A stretch of 64,000 nucleotides of DNA from NCBI RefSeq assembly GCF_017592555.1, contig NZ_JAGFNS010000023.1:100148-164147 (forward strand), written 5' to 3'. The stretch is from Actinoplanes flavus. Lineage in GTDB: Bacteria; Actinomycetota; Actinomycetes; Mycobacteriales; Micromonosporaceae. The notes beneath the pieces were generated by a model. The model saw nothing but the letters and a program-made list of their open reading frames with translations. It searched no databases and was not told where the DNA came from. The position numbers were made by a program, and so were the translations under genes. Positions 8,291 through 17,020 of this stretch are shown in pieces (within the stretch, counting starts at the first letter, position 1; the number at the start of each line of letters is the position of its first letter).

Positions 8291-11200
8291 ATGTTGCAGA
8301 GTTGTCGATGGCGGCTGGTCATGGCCGCTGTGTGGGCGGTCCTGCTGGCCGCCGGGTTCACCACGGTCACGGCGCCGCCGGCGTACGCGCAGGAGACGTC
8401 ACCGGTCGCGGCCACCGTCCGTCAGGTGGTCATCGATGAGACCGATCACACGTCGCGGACGGAGACCGTTGTCGAGCTCGGCCTTCTCACGGTTCGGGTG
8501 AACAACCTCACCTTGGCGGAGCTTCCGTCCGGAACCCGCATCAAGATCACGGTTCCGGGTGCCTCGACTCCCGAGGAGGCCGCCAAGATCCTCCAGAAGG
8601 ATCCGGGCGCGATCACCGCGGTCGAAATCGTGGCCATGCCTGGCCCGTCGGTCGGCACGCACGGCCCGGTGGTCCACGACATCACCGTGATCCCGTTCAC
8701 GTGGGAGGGCGCCACCGCGTTCACCCGCACCCCGGAAAGTATCAAGGCGGACGTCCAAGCGGGCCTCAACCAGTGGGCCGCCATCAGCCGGGGGATGATC
8801 ACCCCTGGCACCGTGACGATGCTGGACACCGTCGTCACCGCCAAGCCGCAGCCTTGCAACCTGGGCAGCTACGCGAGCGTCGTGAAGACGACGCTCGGCC
8901 ATGGCCCGTCCGGCAACACCGACCACTGGATGTACGTGCCGAGCCAGAACCTCGGATGCGGCTGGGCCGGGGTCGCGTGGGCGCCAGGTAATGAGATCGC
9001 CACCGCGGACGAGGGCTACGCCGGCGTGCACGTGACCAAGCACGAGTTCGGACACAACCTCGGACTTTCCCATGCGGCCGCGGAGTGGTGCGGTCCTGCC
9101 TGTGACAGCTCGAAGTGGGGGGCTCAGAACTATCTGCAGCCCACCGGAACCTGGAGCATCGCCGAGCCGTTGACCTCCGACTACTCCACGAAGCTGGGCT
9201 GGTTCACCGACACCGACACACCACTGATCACCGGCCCCGGCACCTACCAGCTAACCTCGATCGACCAGGATTCCGGCGTACGCGCCCTGCGATTCCGCCC
9301 GGCAACCGGCACCGACATCTACGTCGAATACCGGCCCACCACGATATCGGCGCCCACCGCCCGTCCCGGCTGGGTCGGCGGACTGCAGGCCGACCGCATG
9401 TGGGGCAGCCAGTCCCTGCTGCTGGACGTGACTCCCGGCTGGGCCAAGAACGACGACGCGATGCAGCCGACCCTGACGGCCGGCAACACCTGGCGGGTAC
9501 CCGGCACCGGCTACACGGTGCGACTCGCCTCCGCCGACGCCACCACCGCCGGCGTCGTGGTCACCGACGCCACGGCCGACACGCAGGCACCGGCCGCACC
9601 CGGCGACGTGACCATTCCCGGGTCGAGCAACGGCAGAACGGACACGCCGACCTTCACCGTGGGCTGGACCCCCGCCGCGTCCGCGGAAGCCGACACGGTG
9701 GTCGGATACCGGGTGACCGTGCGCAGCGCCACCGGGTCGCAGTGGGTGGTCAGTGCCCCCGCCGACAAGACCTCCGCCGAGGTCACCCTGCCGACCGCGC
9801 AGAACTGGTGGCCGACCGGGGCGATGACGATCACCGTGCAGGCTCTCGACGCCGCCGGTAACGCCAGCACCGGGGCCCGGCTCGACAGCGGCTACAAAGC
9901 CGATCCCAACCCGCCGGACATGCAGGCACCGGCCGCACCGACCGACGTGACCCTGCCCGACTCGGGCGGTGACTGGGTGGGCAGCTCGTTCACCGTCGGA
10001 TGGACCCCGGCGGCGACCGCAGTCGACGACAAGGTGCTCGAATACCGGGTGGCAGCCACGACCGACTCCGGTGTCCAAGCGGTGAGCGGCGCCGCCGCCG
10101 ACAACACCTCAGCGCCGGTGTACCTGCCGATCGGCTCGGGCGTCGAAGGACCGGTGACGATCACCGTGCAGGCGATCGACGCGGCCGGTAACGCCAGCAC
10201 CGAGGCCACCGCAACGGCCGCCTACGACACCAAAGCGCCCGCCGCTGTGAACGTCACCCAGCCGGTCATGGAAGCCACCGTGCAAACCACCGCCTTGCAG
10301 ATCACCTGGGACACCCCGGCCGAGACCGGCTCCGGGCTGGACCACTACCAGGTCGGGCTCAACTACCAGGTCGTGGCCGACAACGTTGCTGGCGGCACGA
10401 ACTCCGTGACCCTGCCGCTCCCACCGGAAGGCGGAGGCAACTACGTCAACATGAGGGCCGTCGACAAGGCCGGCAACTACGGTGCCTGGGGTCCCAAGAT
10501 CTGGTTCAACGTCGCCCGCGACATCACCGCGCCGACCAACGTGCGCATCACCCAACCGGCCGATGGCAGCACCGTGACCGGCACGACCTTCCAGGCCGCC
10601 TGGGACACCCCGACCGAAACCGGCTCCGGCCTGGACCACTACCGGATACTGATCGACGGAACCGTCTGGATCACCGACGTGCCCGCGGGCACGAACACCA
10701 CCACGGTGACGACCCCGGCGGGGACCGGTAACCACACCCTCGCCGTCCAGGCCTTCGACAAGTCCGGCAACGCCAGTTCGGCGGCGGCAGCACAGATCAC
10801 CTTCACCGTCGCCAGCGCGCCCGACACCACGGCGCCGACCACCGTGCACATCACCAGCCCGGCCAGCGGGAGCACCGTCACCACGGCCACCTATGAACTG
10901 GCCTGGGACATACCCACCGAGACCGGCTCCGGCCTCGACCACTACCAGGTCCTCATCGACAGCGTCGAGGTGAACAACAACGTGCCCGCCGGCACGAACA
11001 CCCTGACACTGAACACCCCGACAACCGACGGTCAGCATTACGCCGAGATCCGCGCCTACGACAAGGCCGGCAACCGCAGCTCCGCCGCATCGTCGCGGAC
11101 CTACTTCAACACCGCCACCGGTGCCGACACCACCGCGCCCAGCACCGTGCAGATCACCAGCCCGGCCAACGGCAGCACCGTGACCGGAGCCAGTATCCAG

Positions 11201-11575
11201 GTGACGTGGAACGCCGCCACCGACACCGGCTCCGGCCTCGACCACTACGAACTCGTCCTCGACGGTACGGCAGTGAAGACCGAACCCGCCCCATTGACGT
11301 CCACGAGCCTGGCCATGCCCTCCGTCGGTGAGCACACCCTGGGCATCCGGGCCTACGACAAGGCCGGCAACCGCAGCTCCGCCACGGCATCCCAGGTCAC
11401 CTTCACCGTCGGCGCTGCGCCTGGCACCCCTGCGCCCTGGACGGTCGGAACCCGGTACGAGGTCGGAGACCTCGTCACCTACAACGGCACCACCTACCGC
11501 TGCCTGCAAGCACACACCGCACAGATCGACTGGGCACCAGCGACCACCGCAGCACTGTGGCAACCCGTCACCTGA
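8291..11575 (+). CDS. Secreted metzincin-like metalloprotease with Fn3-like repeats and a chitin-binding-type module
   Basis: This 1,094-residue exoprotein begins with a Sec signal peptide (hydrophobic residues 9-24, AYA cleavage near residue 33). The N-terminal half carries the zinc motif HEFGHNLGLSH (251-261), the HExxHxxGxxH metzincin signature. Two Fn3-like domains follow (about 425-540 and 545-645), then four near-repeated modules with the phrase TGSGLDHY. The last 50 residues (WTVGTRYEVGDLVTYNGTTY onward) form a carbohydrate-binding module of the CBM5/12 type. This suggests a protease tethered to chitin-like polymers. The paralogue at 20271 shares the layout and lies in a mobile cassette. 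A terminator hairpin follows at 11655. Confidence 0.85.
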   Translation: MLQSCRWRLVMAAVWAVLLAAGFTTVTAPPAYAQETSPVAATVRQVVIDETDHTSRTETVVELGLLTVRVNNLTLAELPSGTRIKITVPGASTPEEAAKILQKDPGAITAVEIVAMPGPSVGTHGPVVHDITVIPFTWEGATAFTRTPESIKADVQAGLNQWAAISRGMITPGTVTMLDTVVTAKPQPCNLGSYASVVKTTLGHGPSGNTDHWMYVPSQNLGCGWAGVAWAPGNEIATADEGYAGVHVTKHEFGHNLGLSHAAAEWCGPACDSSKWGAQNYLQPTGTWSIAEPLTSDYSTKLGWFTDTDTPLITGPGTYQLTSIDQDSGVRALRFRPATGTDIYVEYRPTTISAPTARPGWVGGLQADRMWGSQSLLLDVTPGWAKNDDAMQPTLTAGNTWRVPGTGYTVRLASADATTAGVVVTDATADTQAPAAPGDVTIPGSSNGRTDTPTFTVGWTPAASAEADTVVGYRVTVRSATGSQWVVSAPADKTSAEVTLPTAQNWWPTGAMTITVQALDAAGNASTGARLDSGYKADPNPPDMQAPAAPTDVTLPDSGGDWVGSSFTVGWTPAATAVDDKVLEYRVAATTDSGVQAVSGAAADNTSAPVYLPIGSGVEGPVTITVQAIDAAGNASTEATATAAYDTKAPAAVNVTQPVMEATVQTTALQITWDTPAETGSGLDHYQVGLNYQVVADNVAGGTNSVTLPLPPEGGGNYVNMRAVDKAGNYGAWGPKIWFNVARDITAPTNVRITQPADGSTVTGTTFQAAWDTPTETGSGLDHYRILIDGTVWITDVPAGTNTTTVTTPAGTGNHTLAVQAFDKSGNASSAAAAQITFTVASAPDTTAPTTVHITSPASGSTVTTATYELAWDIPTETGSGLDHYQVLIDSVEVNNNVPAGTNTLTLNTPTTDGQHYAEIRAYDKAGNRSSAASSRTYFNTATGADTTAPSTVQITSPANGSTVTGASIQVTWNAATDTGSGLDHYELVLDGTAVKTEPAPLTSTSLAMPSVGEHTLGIRAYDKAGNRSSATASQVTFTVGAAPGTPAPWTVGTRYEVGDLVTYNGTTYRCLQAHTAQIDWAPATTAALWQPVT
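10236..11410 (+). repeat. Four tandem ~300-bp Ig/Fn3-like modules inside the metzincin gene
   Basis: Modules begin near 10239, 10534, 10834 and 11137. Each encodes V-x-I-T-x-P-A-x-G-S-T-V at its start, then TGSGLDHY in the middle and a K-(A/S)-GN-x-S phrase near the end. DNA identity between units is high enough to suggest recent internal duplication or concerted evolution. The paralogue at 20271 has only one such unit. Confidence 0.75.
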
Positions 11576-11654
11576 CCCCAGCGGCCAGGCAAGACGAAAC
11601 GCGCTACCTCCCAGGCCCCGTCCACACAGCGACAGCCTGATCCCAGAAATCGAA

Positions 11655-11690
11655 AGCGTGGCCTGCGGCCGTCCGGCCGCAGGCCACGCT
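11655..11690 (+). terminator. Strong hairpin terminator after the metzincin gene
   Basis: A perfect 17-bp inverted repeat (agcgtggcctgcggccg and its complement) has a 2-base centre, in practice a four-base loop. It lies 80 bases after the stop codon. There is no U-run. Confidence 0.75.
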
Positions 11691-11748
11691 GCCCCACCCG
11701 CCGGCGGCCGGCGTCGCATCGGACAGAAGGCCCCGAGTCCACACCACC

Positions 11749-11964
11749 GTGGTCAGCCCCGCAGAAACCCGAGCATCCATCCTTGCCAAGCTGCTCGGTA
11801 TCTCCCGCAGCACCCTCTACACCGCGATGTCCGAGCTGCAGGCCGCCAAGCGCGACCGCGGCGGGCTCGACAACGTCCTCGCTCAGCTGCCGCCGAACCC
11901 CGGCCCGGCCCCTGGCGGTCGACCAGTACAACCAGCTGCTCACCGGCCCTCACCAGGCGACTAA
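11749..11964 (+). pseudogene. C-terminal fragment of a serine recombinase (Hin/resolvase-type HTH)
   Basis: About 25 residues (ETRASILAKLLGISRSTLYT and following) match the C-terminal DNA-binding helix-turn-helix of serine recombinases (SIAKLLGVSRSTLY pattern). No catalytic domain precedes it and the downstream residues are low-complexity, so it is only a remnant. It lies downstream of the metzincin gene, just as a broken recombinase lies downstream of the paralogue. Confidence 0.5.
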
Positions 11965-12168
11965 CGGATCACCAAATCCCTAACGGTGGTTTTCGCTGGA
12001 AACTACGAGCACCCCTGGGAGGTGACGAGATGGCGGACAAACTTCGACGGCAGAAGCCCTCACCGGGACAAAGCTCGCTGGCACGAGGGACATACCTCGA
12101 TGGCAAAGGACACGAAACTTGGGGATCGGCACGCACACTGACGCGCTGCCAGGGCGTGACGGCCGCAG

Positions 12169-12310
12169 CTCGTCGACGAGTGGCTCGGCGACCTGCGTTC
12201 GGTGCGCCAGCTGCGTCGCTCCACGATCCGCAGCTACGCCTCGGCGATGGCGGCGTTCTGCTCGTTCGTCACCGACCCCCGCTTACGGCTGGGCAACGCG
12301 CCAGCGCCGG
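12169..12310 (+). pseudogene. N-terminal fragment of a tyrosine recombinase (integrase SAM-like domain)
   Basis: The translation LVDEWLGDLRSVRQLRRSTI continues with RSYASAMAAFCSFVTDP. This is the core-binding (SAM-like) domain of XerC/phage-integrase-type recombinases. After VTDP a one-base frame change is needed to continue with AYGWA, the usual next residues. The catalytic domain with its Arg/Tyr residues is absent. It is a decayed fragment of a former mobile element. Confidence 0.55.
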
Positions 12311-12386
12311 TGACTGGACCAACTACGCATCCGGCATCAGCCGCCGAACCCTTCGACCCACGGAAACGGACAACGCATGACACCGA

Positions 12387-13397
12387 CTATCGGTGAAGGC
12401 CCTCGGCTTCGGCGCACAGGATTCGCTGCGCGCCGTCGCTGAGCCAGAACGTTGTTCCAGCGTGGTCGACGATCCGCATCTTGGCGGCACCGCGAGGCAG
12501 GACGGGTTCGAGGACTTCGCCTGTCCCGAGATCGAACAGGCGCTGTCCGCCTTTCCCTTCACCGGTCGCGAACACCGGTGTGAGCAGCACGAAGCGCCCC
12601 GAGGAGGTGACCTTGCCGTTGATGGCGTGCTTACCCGGCAGGCGCTTCCATCCCGATTGTTGATAGAGCGGCTCGGTCACCGTCCCGTCCGGCGTGACAC
12701 GGGCGACGGTGAAGAAGTCGGCCCCGTACTTGCGCACACTCGAGGCGTCCGAGCCTTCAACGCAGACCAGCACGCTGCCACTGTGGCCGACCGCATCACC
12801 GATAATGCAGCCGTCGACCGACACGTCGGAGCTCCTGTTCAGTTCGTCGTCGCCGAATCGGTCGACCGGAAACCCGTCCGGGCCGAGAGTCCCGACCCGC
12901 GTCCATGACGCGCTCGTCTCGCCGATGCGCAGGAACGCCAGGTATCGCGGGTTGCCGACCGCGATCGGCTCATCGAGCACGACCACATGCTCGCCCGCGA
13001 GTGCTCCTCGGCTCGCGTGGCCGAGCACCCGCGGCCGCTGCCCGTGTTCAGCGAAGCGACGCAGTACATCGTCGCCGGCGATCGGCAACTCACGCCACGA
13101 CCGCAGATCGGTTCCGTACACCCGCAGCGTGCCGGCATCGGCGATCACGCCGAATGCGCCGTCGTCGAGCAACACCGGCGCCGGGGCGTCATAGGCGTCG
13201 AACGGGTCACCCAACTCGTCGAGCAGCACCGTCTGAACCACCTGATCGGCGATCGACACCAACGCGTACCGGGCACCGCCGCCCCACCACACGACGGCGT
13301 AGAACGCTCCGACACCGGATACCAGACACGACCCTGCCCGTATCGGACCGCCCACCTTGTCCGGCAGCCTGAACTCGGCCGTCTTCGCCAGTCTCAC
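12387..13397 (-). CDS. Hypothetical protein, beta-rich, 336 aa
   Basis: No family is recognised. The protein lacks a signal peptide and membrane segments. It is made of short beta-strand-like stretches separated by Gly/Asp turns (for example FYAVVWWGGGARYALVSIAD and DVSVDGCIIGDAVGHSG), which suggests a beta-propeller. The start at GTG 13397 (VRLAKTAEFRLPDKV) is preceded by GAGAGGG at good spacing, so the longer upstream frame is not used. It follows the zinc-ribbon gene by 35 bases on the same strand, and the two are probably cotranscribed. Confidence 0.7.
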   Translation of the reverse strand: MRLAKTAEFRLPDKVGGPIRAGSCLVSGVGAFYAVVWWGGGARYALVSIADQVVQTVLLDELGDPFDAYDAPAPVLLDDGAFGVIADAGTLRVYGTDLRSWRELPIAGDDVLRRFAEHGQRPRVLGHASRGALAGEHVVVLDEPIAVGNPRYLAFLRIGETSASWTRVGTLGPDGFPVDRFGDDELNRSSDVSVDGCIIGDAVGHSGSVLVCVEGSDASSVRKYGADFFTVARVTPDGTVTEPLYQQSGWKRLPGKHAINGKVTSSGRFVLLTPVFATGEGKGGQRLFDLGTGEVLEPVLPRGAAKMRIVDHAGTTFWLSDGAQRILCAEAEGLHR

Positions 13398-13432
13398 AAA
13401 GCACCCTCTCGATACGGCGGCCGAATACCGAG

Positions 13433-14059
13433 CTAGACCGATGTGAAGTTCCACCGGGCCGGCAACTCGCTGTCGCACAGAGCGCAGGTGAAGTCGCCGT
13501 CACGCACGACATTGCGCTCCCTGCAGGATGGGCAGCGACGGAAGACGACCTTGTCGGTGAAATCACCGGGATGCGCTATGCCGAGCCGGTCGAGCGATTC
13601 CCGCACGGCGGGCCAACAATCGGGATCCGGGCAATAACCGGTGGATTGGTTGGTCACCTGGAGTACACGCCACCCAGACGCATCCCGGACGAACATCATC
13701 TCACCCGCGGCGAGTACGTCGCGGCCGGCGGCGAGCGCAACATGTTCGCTGCGGCGCGGAGCCAGGTGGAGATCACCATCAAGCGTCACCACGAACGTGA
13801 GCGGCTCACCAAGGTCAGACCTTTCGAGCCCAGCGAGCCAGTCAGCCAGCAGGGTCGCAGAACGAACCGCGAACGCCGCCACCGTGACAGCCTCATCGCG
13901 GATCTCGGCCGGACCGACATACCTGAACCGCCTGATGTGCAACACCGCGTGACGGTATCCCCCGAACCTGTAGACGTCGACGTGAATACGACAGCATCCG
14001 CGCACCGGGACGGTCCAGAAGGCGTACCCGCCGCTCTGAAACCAGGCAGTGGCTGTCAT
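13433..14059 (-). CDS. Hypothetical protein with C-terminal zinc ribbon
   Basis: This 208-residue protein has no recognisable enzymatic family. The last 35 residues contain paired cysteines CPSCRERN and CALCDSELP, a four-cysteine zinc ribbon; another Cys pair occurs in GYCPDPDCWP. The N-terminal part is beta-rich (IHVDVYRFGGYRHAVLHIRR). The start is placed at ATG 14059; GTG 14092 in the same frame is possible. The gene is divergent from the sigma-factor gene and shares its upstream region. Confidence 0.65.
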   Translation of the reverse strand: MTATAWFQSGGYAFWTVPVRGCCRIHVDVYRFGGYRHAVLHIRRFRYVGPAEIRDEAVTVAAFAVRSATLLADWLAGLERSDLGEPLTFVVTLDGDLHLAPRRSEHVALAAGRDVLAAGEMMFVRDASGWRVLQVTNQSTGYCPDPDCWPAVRESLDRLGIAHPGDFTDKVVFRRCPSCRERNVVRDGDFTCALCDSELPARWNFTSV

Positions 14060-14152
14060 CACGCCGCCCAGACCTGGACCCGCGTGACCCACGCCATCCT
14101 ATGATCCGGGGCCGCTCTGCAACGTTCCGCCGGGCACGCACGTGTAGTCGCC

Positions 14153-14698
14153 ATGATCAACACCGTCGAGCCCCGATCGGAAACGCCAGACCCCGTGCAC
14201 CACGACCCACCATCATTCGACGAGGTCTACGCCGCCCACTTCGCCGACCTCACCGTGCAACTGTTCGCCTACTTCGGCGACCGACAGGAAGCACAAGACG
14301 TCGTCCAGGAAGCCTTCTGCCGGGCATACACCCGATGGAAAAACATCTCCGAGTACGACGACCCGGTCGCCTGGATCCGACGAGTCGCCTGGAACCTCGC
14401 GGTCAGCAGATGGCGACGAGCCCGAACCGCACTGCGCTTCCTCCGCCGGCAACCGACCGCCGAACCCGTCACCGACGGACCCACCCCGGAACGAGTCGCC
14501 CTGATCGCCGCCCTCGCCACCCTCCCACCGGCCCAACGCCGCGCCGTCGTCCTGCACTACCTCGCCGACCTGCCCACCACCGAAATCGCCATCCGCGAAC
14601 GCGTCACCGAATCGACCGTCCGCTCCCACCTGCACCGCGGCCGCGCCGCACTGTCCGCCCAGCTCACCACCTCGAACTCGCACGGAGGTGCGTCATGA
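14153..14698 (+). CDS. SigE-family ECF-type RNA polymerase sigma factor
   Basis: This 181-residue sigma-70-family factor has region 2 (FDEVYAAHFADLTVQLFAYF, then DRQEAQDVVQEAFCRAYTRW and the WIRRVAWNLAVSRWRR helix). It also has region 4 (LPPAQRRAVVLHYLADLPTT and ESTVRSHLHRGRAAL), with regions 1 and 3 missing as in ECF factors. It should direct RNA polymerase to a dedicated promoter set. The ATG of the next gene overlaps its stop by 4 bases, pointing to a cognate membrane partner. Confidence 0.92.
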   Translation: MINTVEPRSETPDPVHHDPPSFDEVYAAHFADLTVQLFAYFGDRQEAQDVVQEAFCRAYTRWKNISEYDDPVAWIRRVAWNLAVSRWRRARTALRFLRRQPTAEPVTDGPTPERVALIAALATLPPAQRRAVVLHYLADLPTTEIAIRERVTESTVRSHLHRGRAALSAQLTTSNSHGGAS

Positions 14699-15684
14699 CC
14701 ACCGACCATCTCGAGGCACAATTCGCGGAACTACGAGCCGACACCCTGCCCACCGTCCGCCCACCCGGAACAGCAGCGGTACGCCAGACCATACGACGCC
14801 GCCGCACCGGCCGCGCCGTACTCTCCGCAGCAGCCGCCGTCCTCGTCATCGCCGCCGGAATCACCGCGACGACCGGCAACCGGTCCCCCGCTCCGCCCGC
14901 CACCACCACGACACCCTCCCCCGAACCGACTCCGACCCCCGCCTTCCAGCAGGCAGACATCGCCCGGCAGGCACTCAACGAATCACACCACGCAACCCCC
15001 GCCATCGACGTCGCCGAACAGGTCGTCAACAACTACCACCTCGACCACGGCAACTACCCCGGCGACCTGGTGCTCCGCGCCGCCTGCGCCGGAACCGGGG
15101 AATTCACGCTGACCGTCCACTCCCAGAAGAACCGCAAGGTGAACTGGAAACGAATCACCGAACTGCAAGTACCGTGCTCCGCCCAGCCCGAACCGGTGAG
15201 CATCCCCTTCACCATGGTCGAAGGAGCCGCCCTCCACCGCTTCCGGATAGACGGAGCCCCAAAATTCACCGACCGGCAGGCCGGATTCGCCTACCAGGTC
15301 ACCAGCAAGAACGGCGAGCCGCTCAACGGCGACCGCAAACCCGCCGACACCTTCGACCTCAACCGCCGGCTGAACCTGGCCGGCCGCCACGTCGTCTTCG
15401 AAGCAATCACACGATCACTCGTGGACACCAGTGGGGAGCACACCCCACCATCCGTCCCAGCCGGCGAATACCTGCTCCTGACCAAATGCACCGGCAAACC
15501 CGACCTCGGACGACTCACGGTGGCCCAGGACCGGAAAGAAATCGTCACCGTGGACTCGCCCTGCACCGAACCGTCCGGAGAACAGATCGAAACCCCGGTG
15601 AGCTGGACCGGCGAACCAGCGAATCTCTTCCCCGGATTGGTCACCGAGGAAGGCCTGCTCCACTACGCCCTCGTCCGCAGATAG
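14695..15684 (+). CDS. Membrane protein encoded with the sigma factor, possible anti-sigma factor
   Basis: This 329-residue protein starts at ATG 14695 after a GGAGGTG site and overlaps the sigma gene (ATGA). A cytosolic N-terminus of about 40 residues (RQTIRRRRTGR just before the membrane) is followed by one transmembrane helix near residues 43-62 and a Pro/Thr linker (TPSPEPTPTP). The rest is an extracytoplasmic domain with paired cysteines that shows no known fold. The topology and coupling fit a single-pass regulator of the sigma factor, but no zinc anti-sigma motif (HxxxCxxC) is visible. Its regulatory role is inference. Confidence 0.7.
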   Translation: MTTDHLEAQFAELRADTLPTVRPPGTAAVRQTIRRRRTGRAVLSAAAAVLVIAAGITATTGNRSPAPPATTTTPSPEPTPTPAFQQADIARQALNESHHATPAIDVAEQVVNNYHLDHGNYPGDLVLRAACAGTGEFTLTVHSQKNRKVNWKRITELQVPCSAQPEPVSIPFTMVEGAALHRFRIDGAPKFTDRQAGFAYQVTSKNGEPLNGDRKPADTFDLNRRLNLAGRHVVFEAITRSLVDTSGEHTPPSVPAGEYLLLTKCTGKPDLGRLTVAQDRKEIVTVDSPCTEPSGEQIETPVSWTGEPANLFPGLVTEEGLLHYALVRR

Positions 15685-15688
15685 GCGC

Positions 15689-15722
15689 TGAACGCCACCG
15701 GCGGTCACGCCGGTGGCGTTCA
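15689..15722. terminator. Hairpin terminator between convergent genes
   Basis: A perfect 15-bp inverted repeat (tgaacgccaccggcg and its complement) with a gtca loop fills the 44-base gap between the sigma operon and the convergent nitroreductase/hemerythrin gene. Confidence 0.8.
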
Positions 15723-15728
15723 CACGCG

Positions 15729-16559
15729 TCAAACCCCGTCGAGCACCGGAATCAGCACCTGCTCCTCATGATCCAGATGCTTCTCCAGATCCAACGTCAG
15801 CGCATCCACCACCACGACCAGCGCCTCCCGCGACAACCCCGGATCCGCCAGCGCCGACCGCAACCGCTCCAACAGCCCGGCCACCACCTCATGCTCGTCC
15901 CGCAACCGCGCGATCGCCGGCCCCAACTCCGGCGACGCCTGCTCCAGCCCCGGAAACAACCCCTCGTCCTCACGCACGTGATGACCGTGCAGATTCGCAC
16001 ACAGCGTCAGACAGTTCACCCGCAACTGAGCACCCAGCACCGCACCCGAACCCGCCACCTCCGCCCGGATCACCGCCAGCTCCCGGCGAAACGCGTCATG
16101 CACCACCCGCAACGCCTCACCCGGCGACGACGCGTTGAACCCCGGCGGCCCCGGAATCGCCGCCAGCGCCACCACCGGCAGCTTGCGCCCCGACTGCCGC
16201 TCATAGTCGGCCCAGCCCCGCTCCTGCTCGACCGCACGAGCGAACACCTCGTCCCGCTCCGCACCGGACAGCACCGTCGCGGTCGCCCGGTAGGAGAACG
16301 CCCCGTCCTCGACGGTGACGACCGGATCGGCCAGCAGATTGTGCACCCACGCCGGGTGACGGGGCGATCCGCCCGCCGACCCGATGACCAGGATCCGCTC
16401 ACCGTCGGGCAGATACCCCAGCGGTACGGTGTGCCGGCGCCCGCTGCGAGCCCCGGTCGTGGTCAGCAGAATCAGGCGGGCGCCCTCGAACATGCCGCCG
16501 ACGCGGCCGTTGTTGCTCCGAAACTCATCGATGATCGCAGTGTTGAAATCGTTCGGCAT
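15729..16559 (-). CDS. DDN-type nitroreductase/quinone reductase fused to a hemerythrin domain
   Basis: This is a 276-residue two-domain protein. Residues 1-125 match the deazaflavin-dependent nitroreductase fold (LILLTTTGARSGRRHTVPLG, then GGSPRHPAWVHNLLADP), which binds F420. Residues 150-275 form a hemerythrin-like four-helix bundle with probable di-iron ligands in VHDAF, HGHHVREDE, LRDEHEVV and EKHLDHEEQ. The fusion suggests an F420-dependent redox enzyme coupled to an oxygen- or iron-sensing unit, which is inference. The ATG at 16559 has no overlapping partner. It is convergent with the sigma operon. Confidence 0.85.
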   Translation of the reverse strand: MPNDFNTAIIDEFRSNNGRVGGMFEGARLILLTTTGARSGRRHTVPLGYLPDGERILVIGSAGGSPRHPAWVHNLLADPVVTVEDGAFSYRATATVLSGAERDEVFARAVEQERGWADYERQSGRKLPVVALAAIPGPPGFNASSPGEALRVVHDAFRRELAVIRAEVAGSGAVLGAQLRVNCLTLCANLHGHHVREDEGLFPGLEQASPELGPAIARLRDEHEVVAGLLERLRSALADPGLSREALVVVVDALTLDLEKHLDHEEQVLIPVLDGV

Positions 16560-17020
16560 TATCCGCTTTCAAGAGTCGTGACCTGCAGGAACCGTAGGTA
16601 CACGACACAGCGGCGGAGCACGGGCGGCAACAGGCGACCGTGGCGGCCGCCCGGCGCTCACGCGTCAGCCGGGTGCCCCACTCGGTAATGGCCCAAGGCC
16701 GACCCGGCAGTCACGACGCCCACCCTAACCGATCCCTCGGGTTGTCGGCGAAGCCGTCCTTTGTGTTTTGGATCAGGTGCGGCTTGCCGCACTATTCCTA
16801 AGGCATCCTAGGATGCAACTGGTCTTGTCCCCATCCACGCCAGAGCCCGAAACTCGCGAGCGCAGCCAGTCGGTTGACGGCGTACCACGGCCTGGCCGTC
16901 TGTCCGTGTCAGTGACGTTCGCCCGTTGTCACTCGATCAGGTCCCAGGCGAGCTTCTTGCCACCGAACCACGCCCGTGTTTGCCTGCGCCAAGCGTGTGT
17001 ACTGACCGAGCCGCAATCGG
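16560..17020. other. Non-coding stretch containing repeat element copy A
   Basis: No supported gene is present. The only structured element is the hairpin plus palindrome at 16777-16816. On the minus strand at about 16929-16994 a short frame ends FGGKKLAWDLIE followed by TGA and looks like the last residues of a real protein. It has no start or upstream continuation and is probably a relic. Confidence 0.45.
16777..16816 (+). repeat. Repeat element copy A (hairpin plus CCTAGGA palindrome)
   Basis: The hairpin gtgcggcttgccgcac (6-bp stem) is followed after 10 bases by the perfect 14-bp palindrome gcatcctaggatgc. The same hairpin and the TCCTAGGA core recur at 19651, and a diverged copy sits in front of the GNAT gene at 53919. 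The function is unknown; a promoter or operator is the simplest guess. Confidence 0.6.

Noticed and set aside
16929..16994. Short minus-strand frame ending FGGKKLAWDLIE
   Set aside because: It looks protein-like but has no start codon, no ribosome-binding site and no continuation upstream. It was kept only as a possible relic in the intergenic description.
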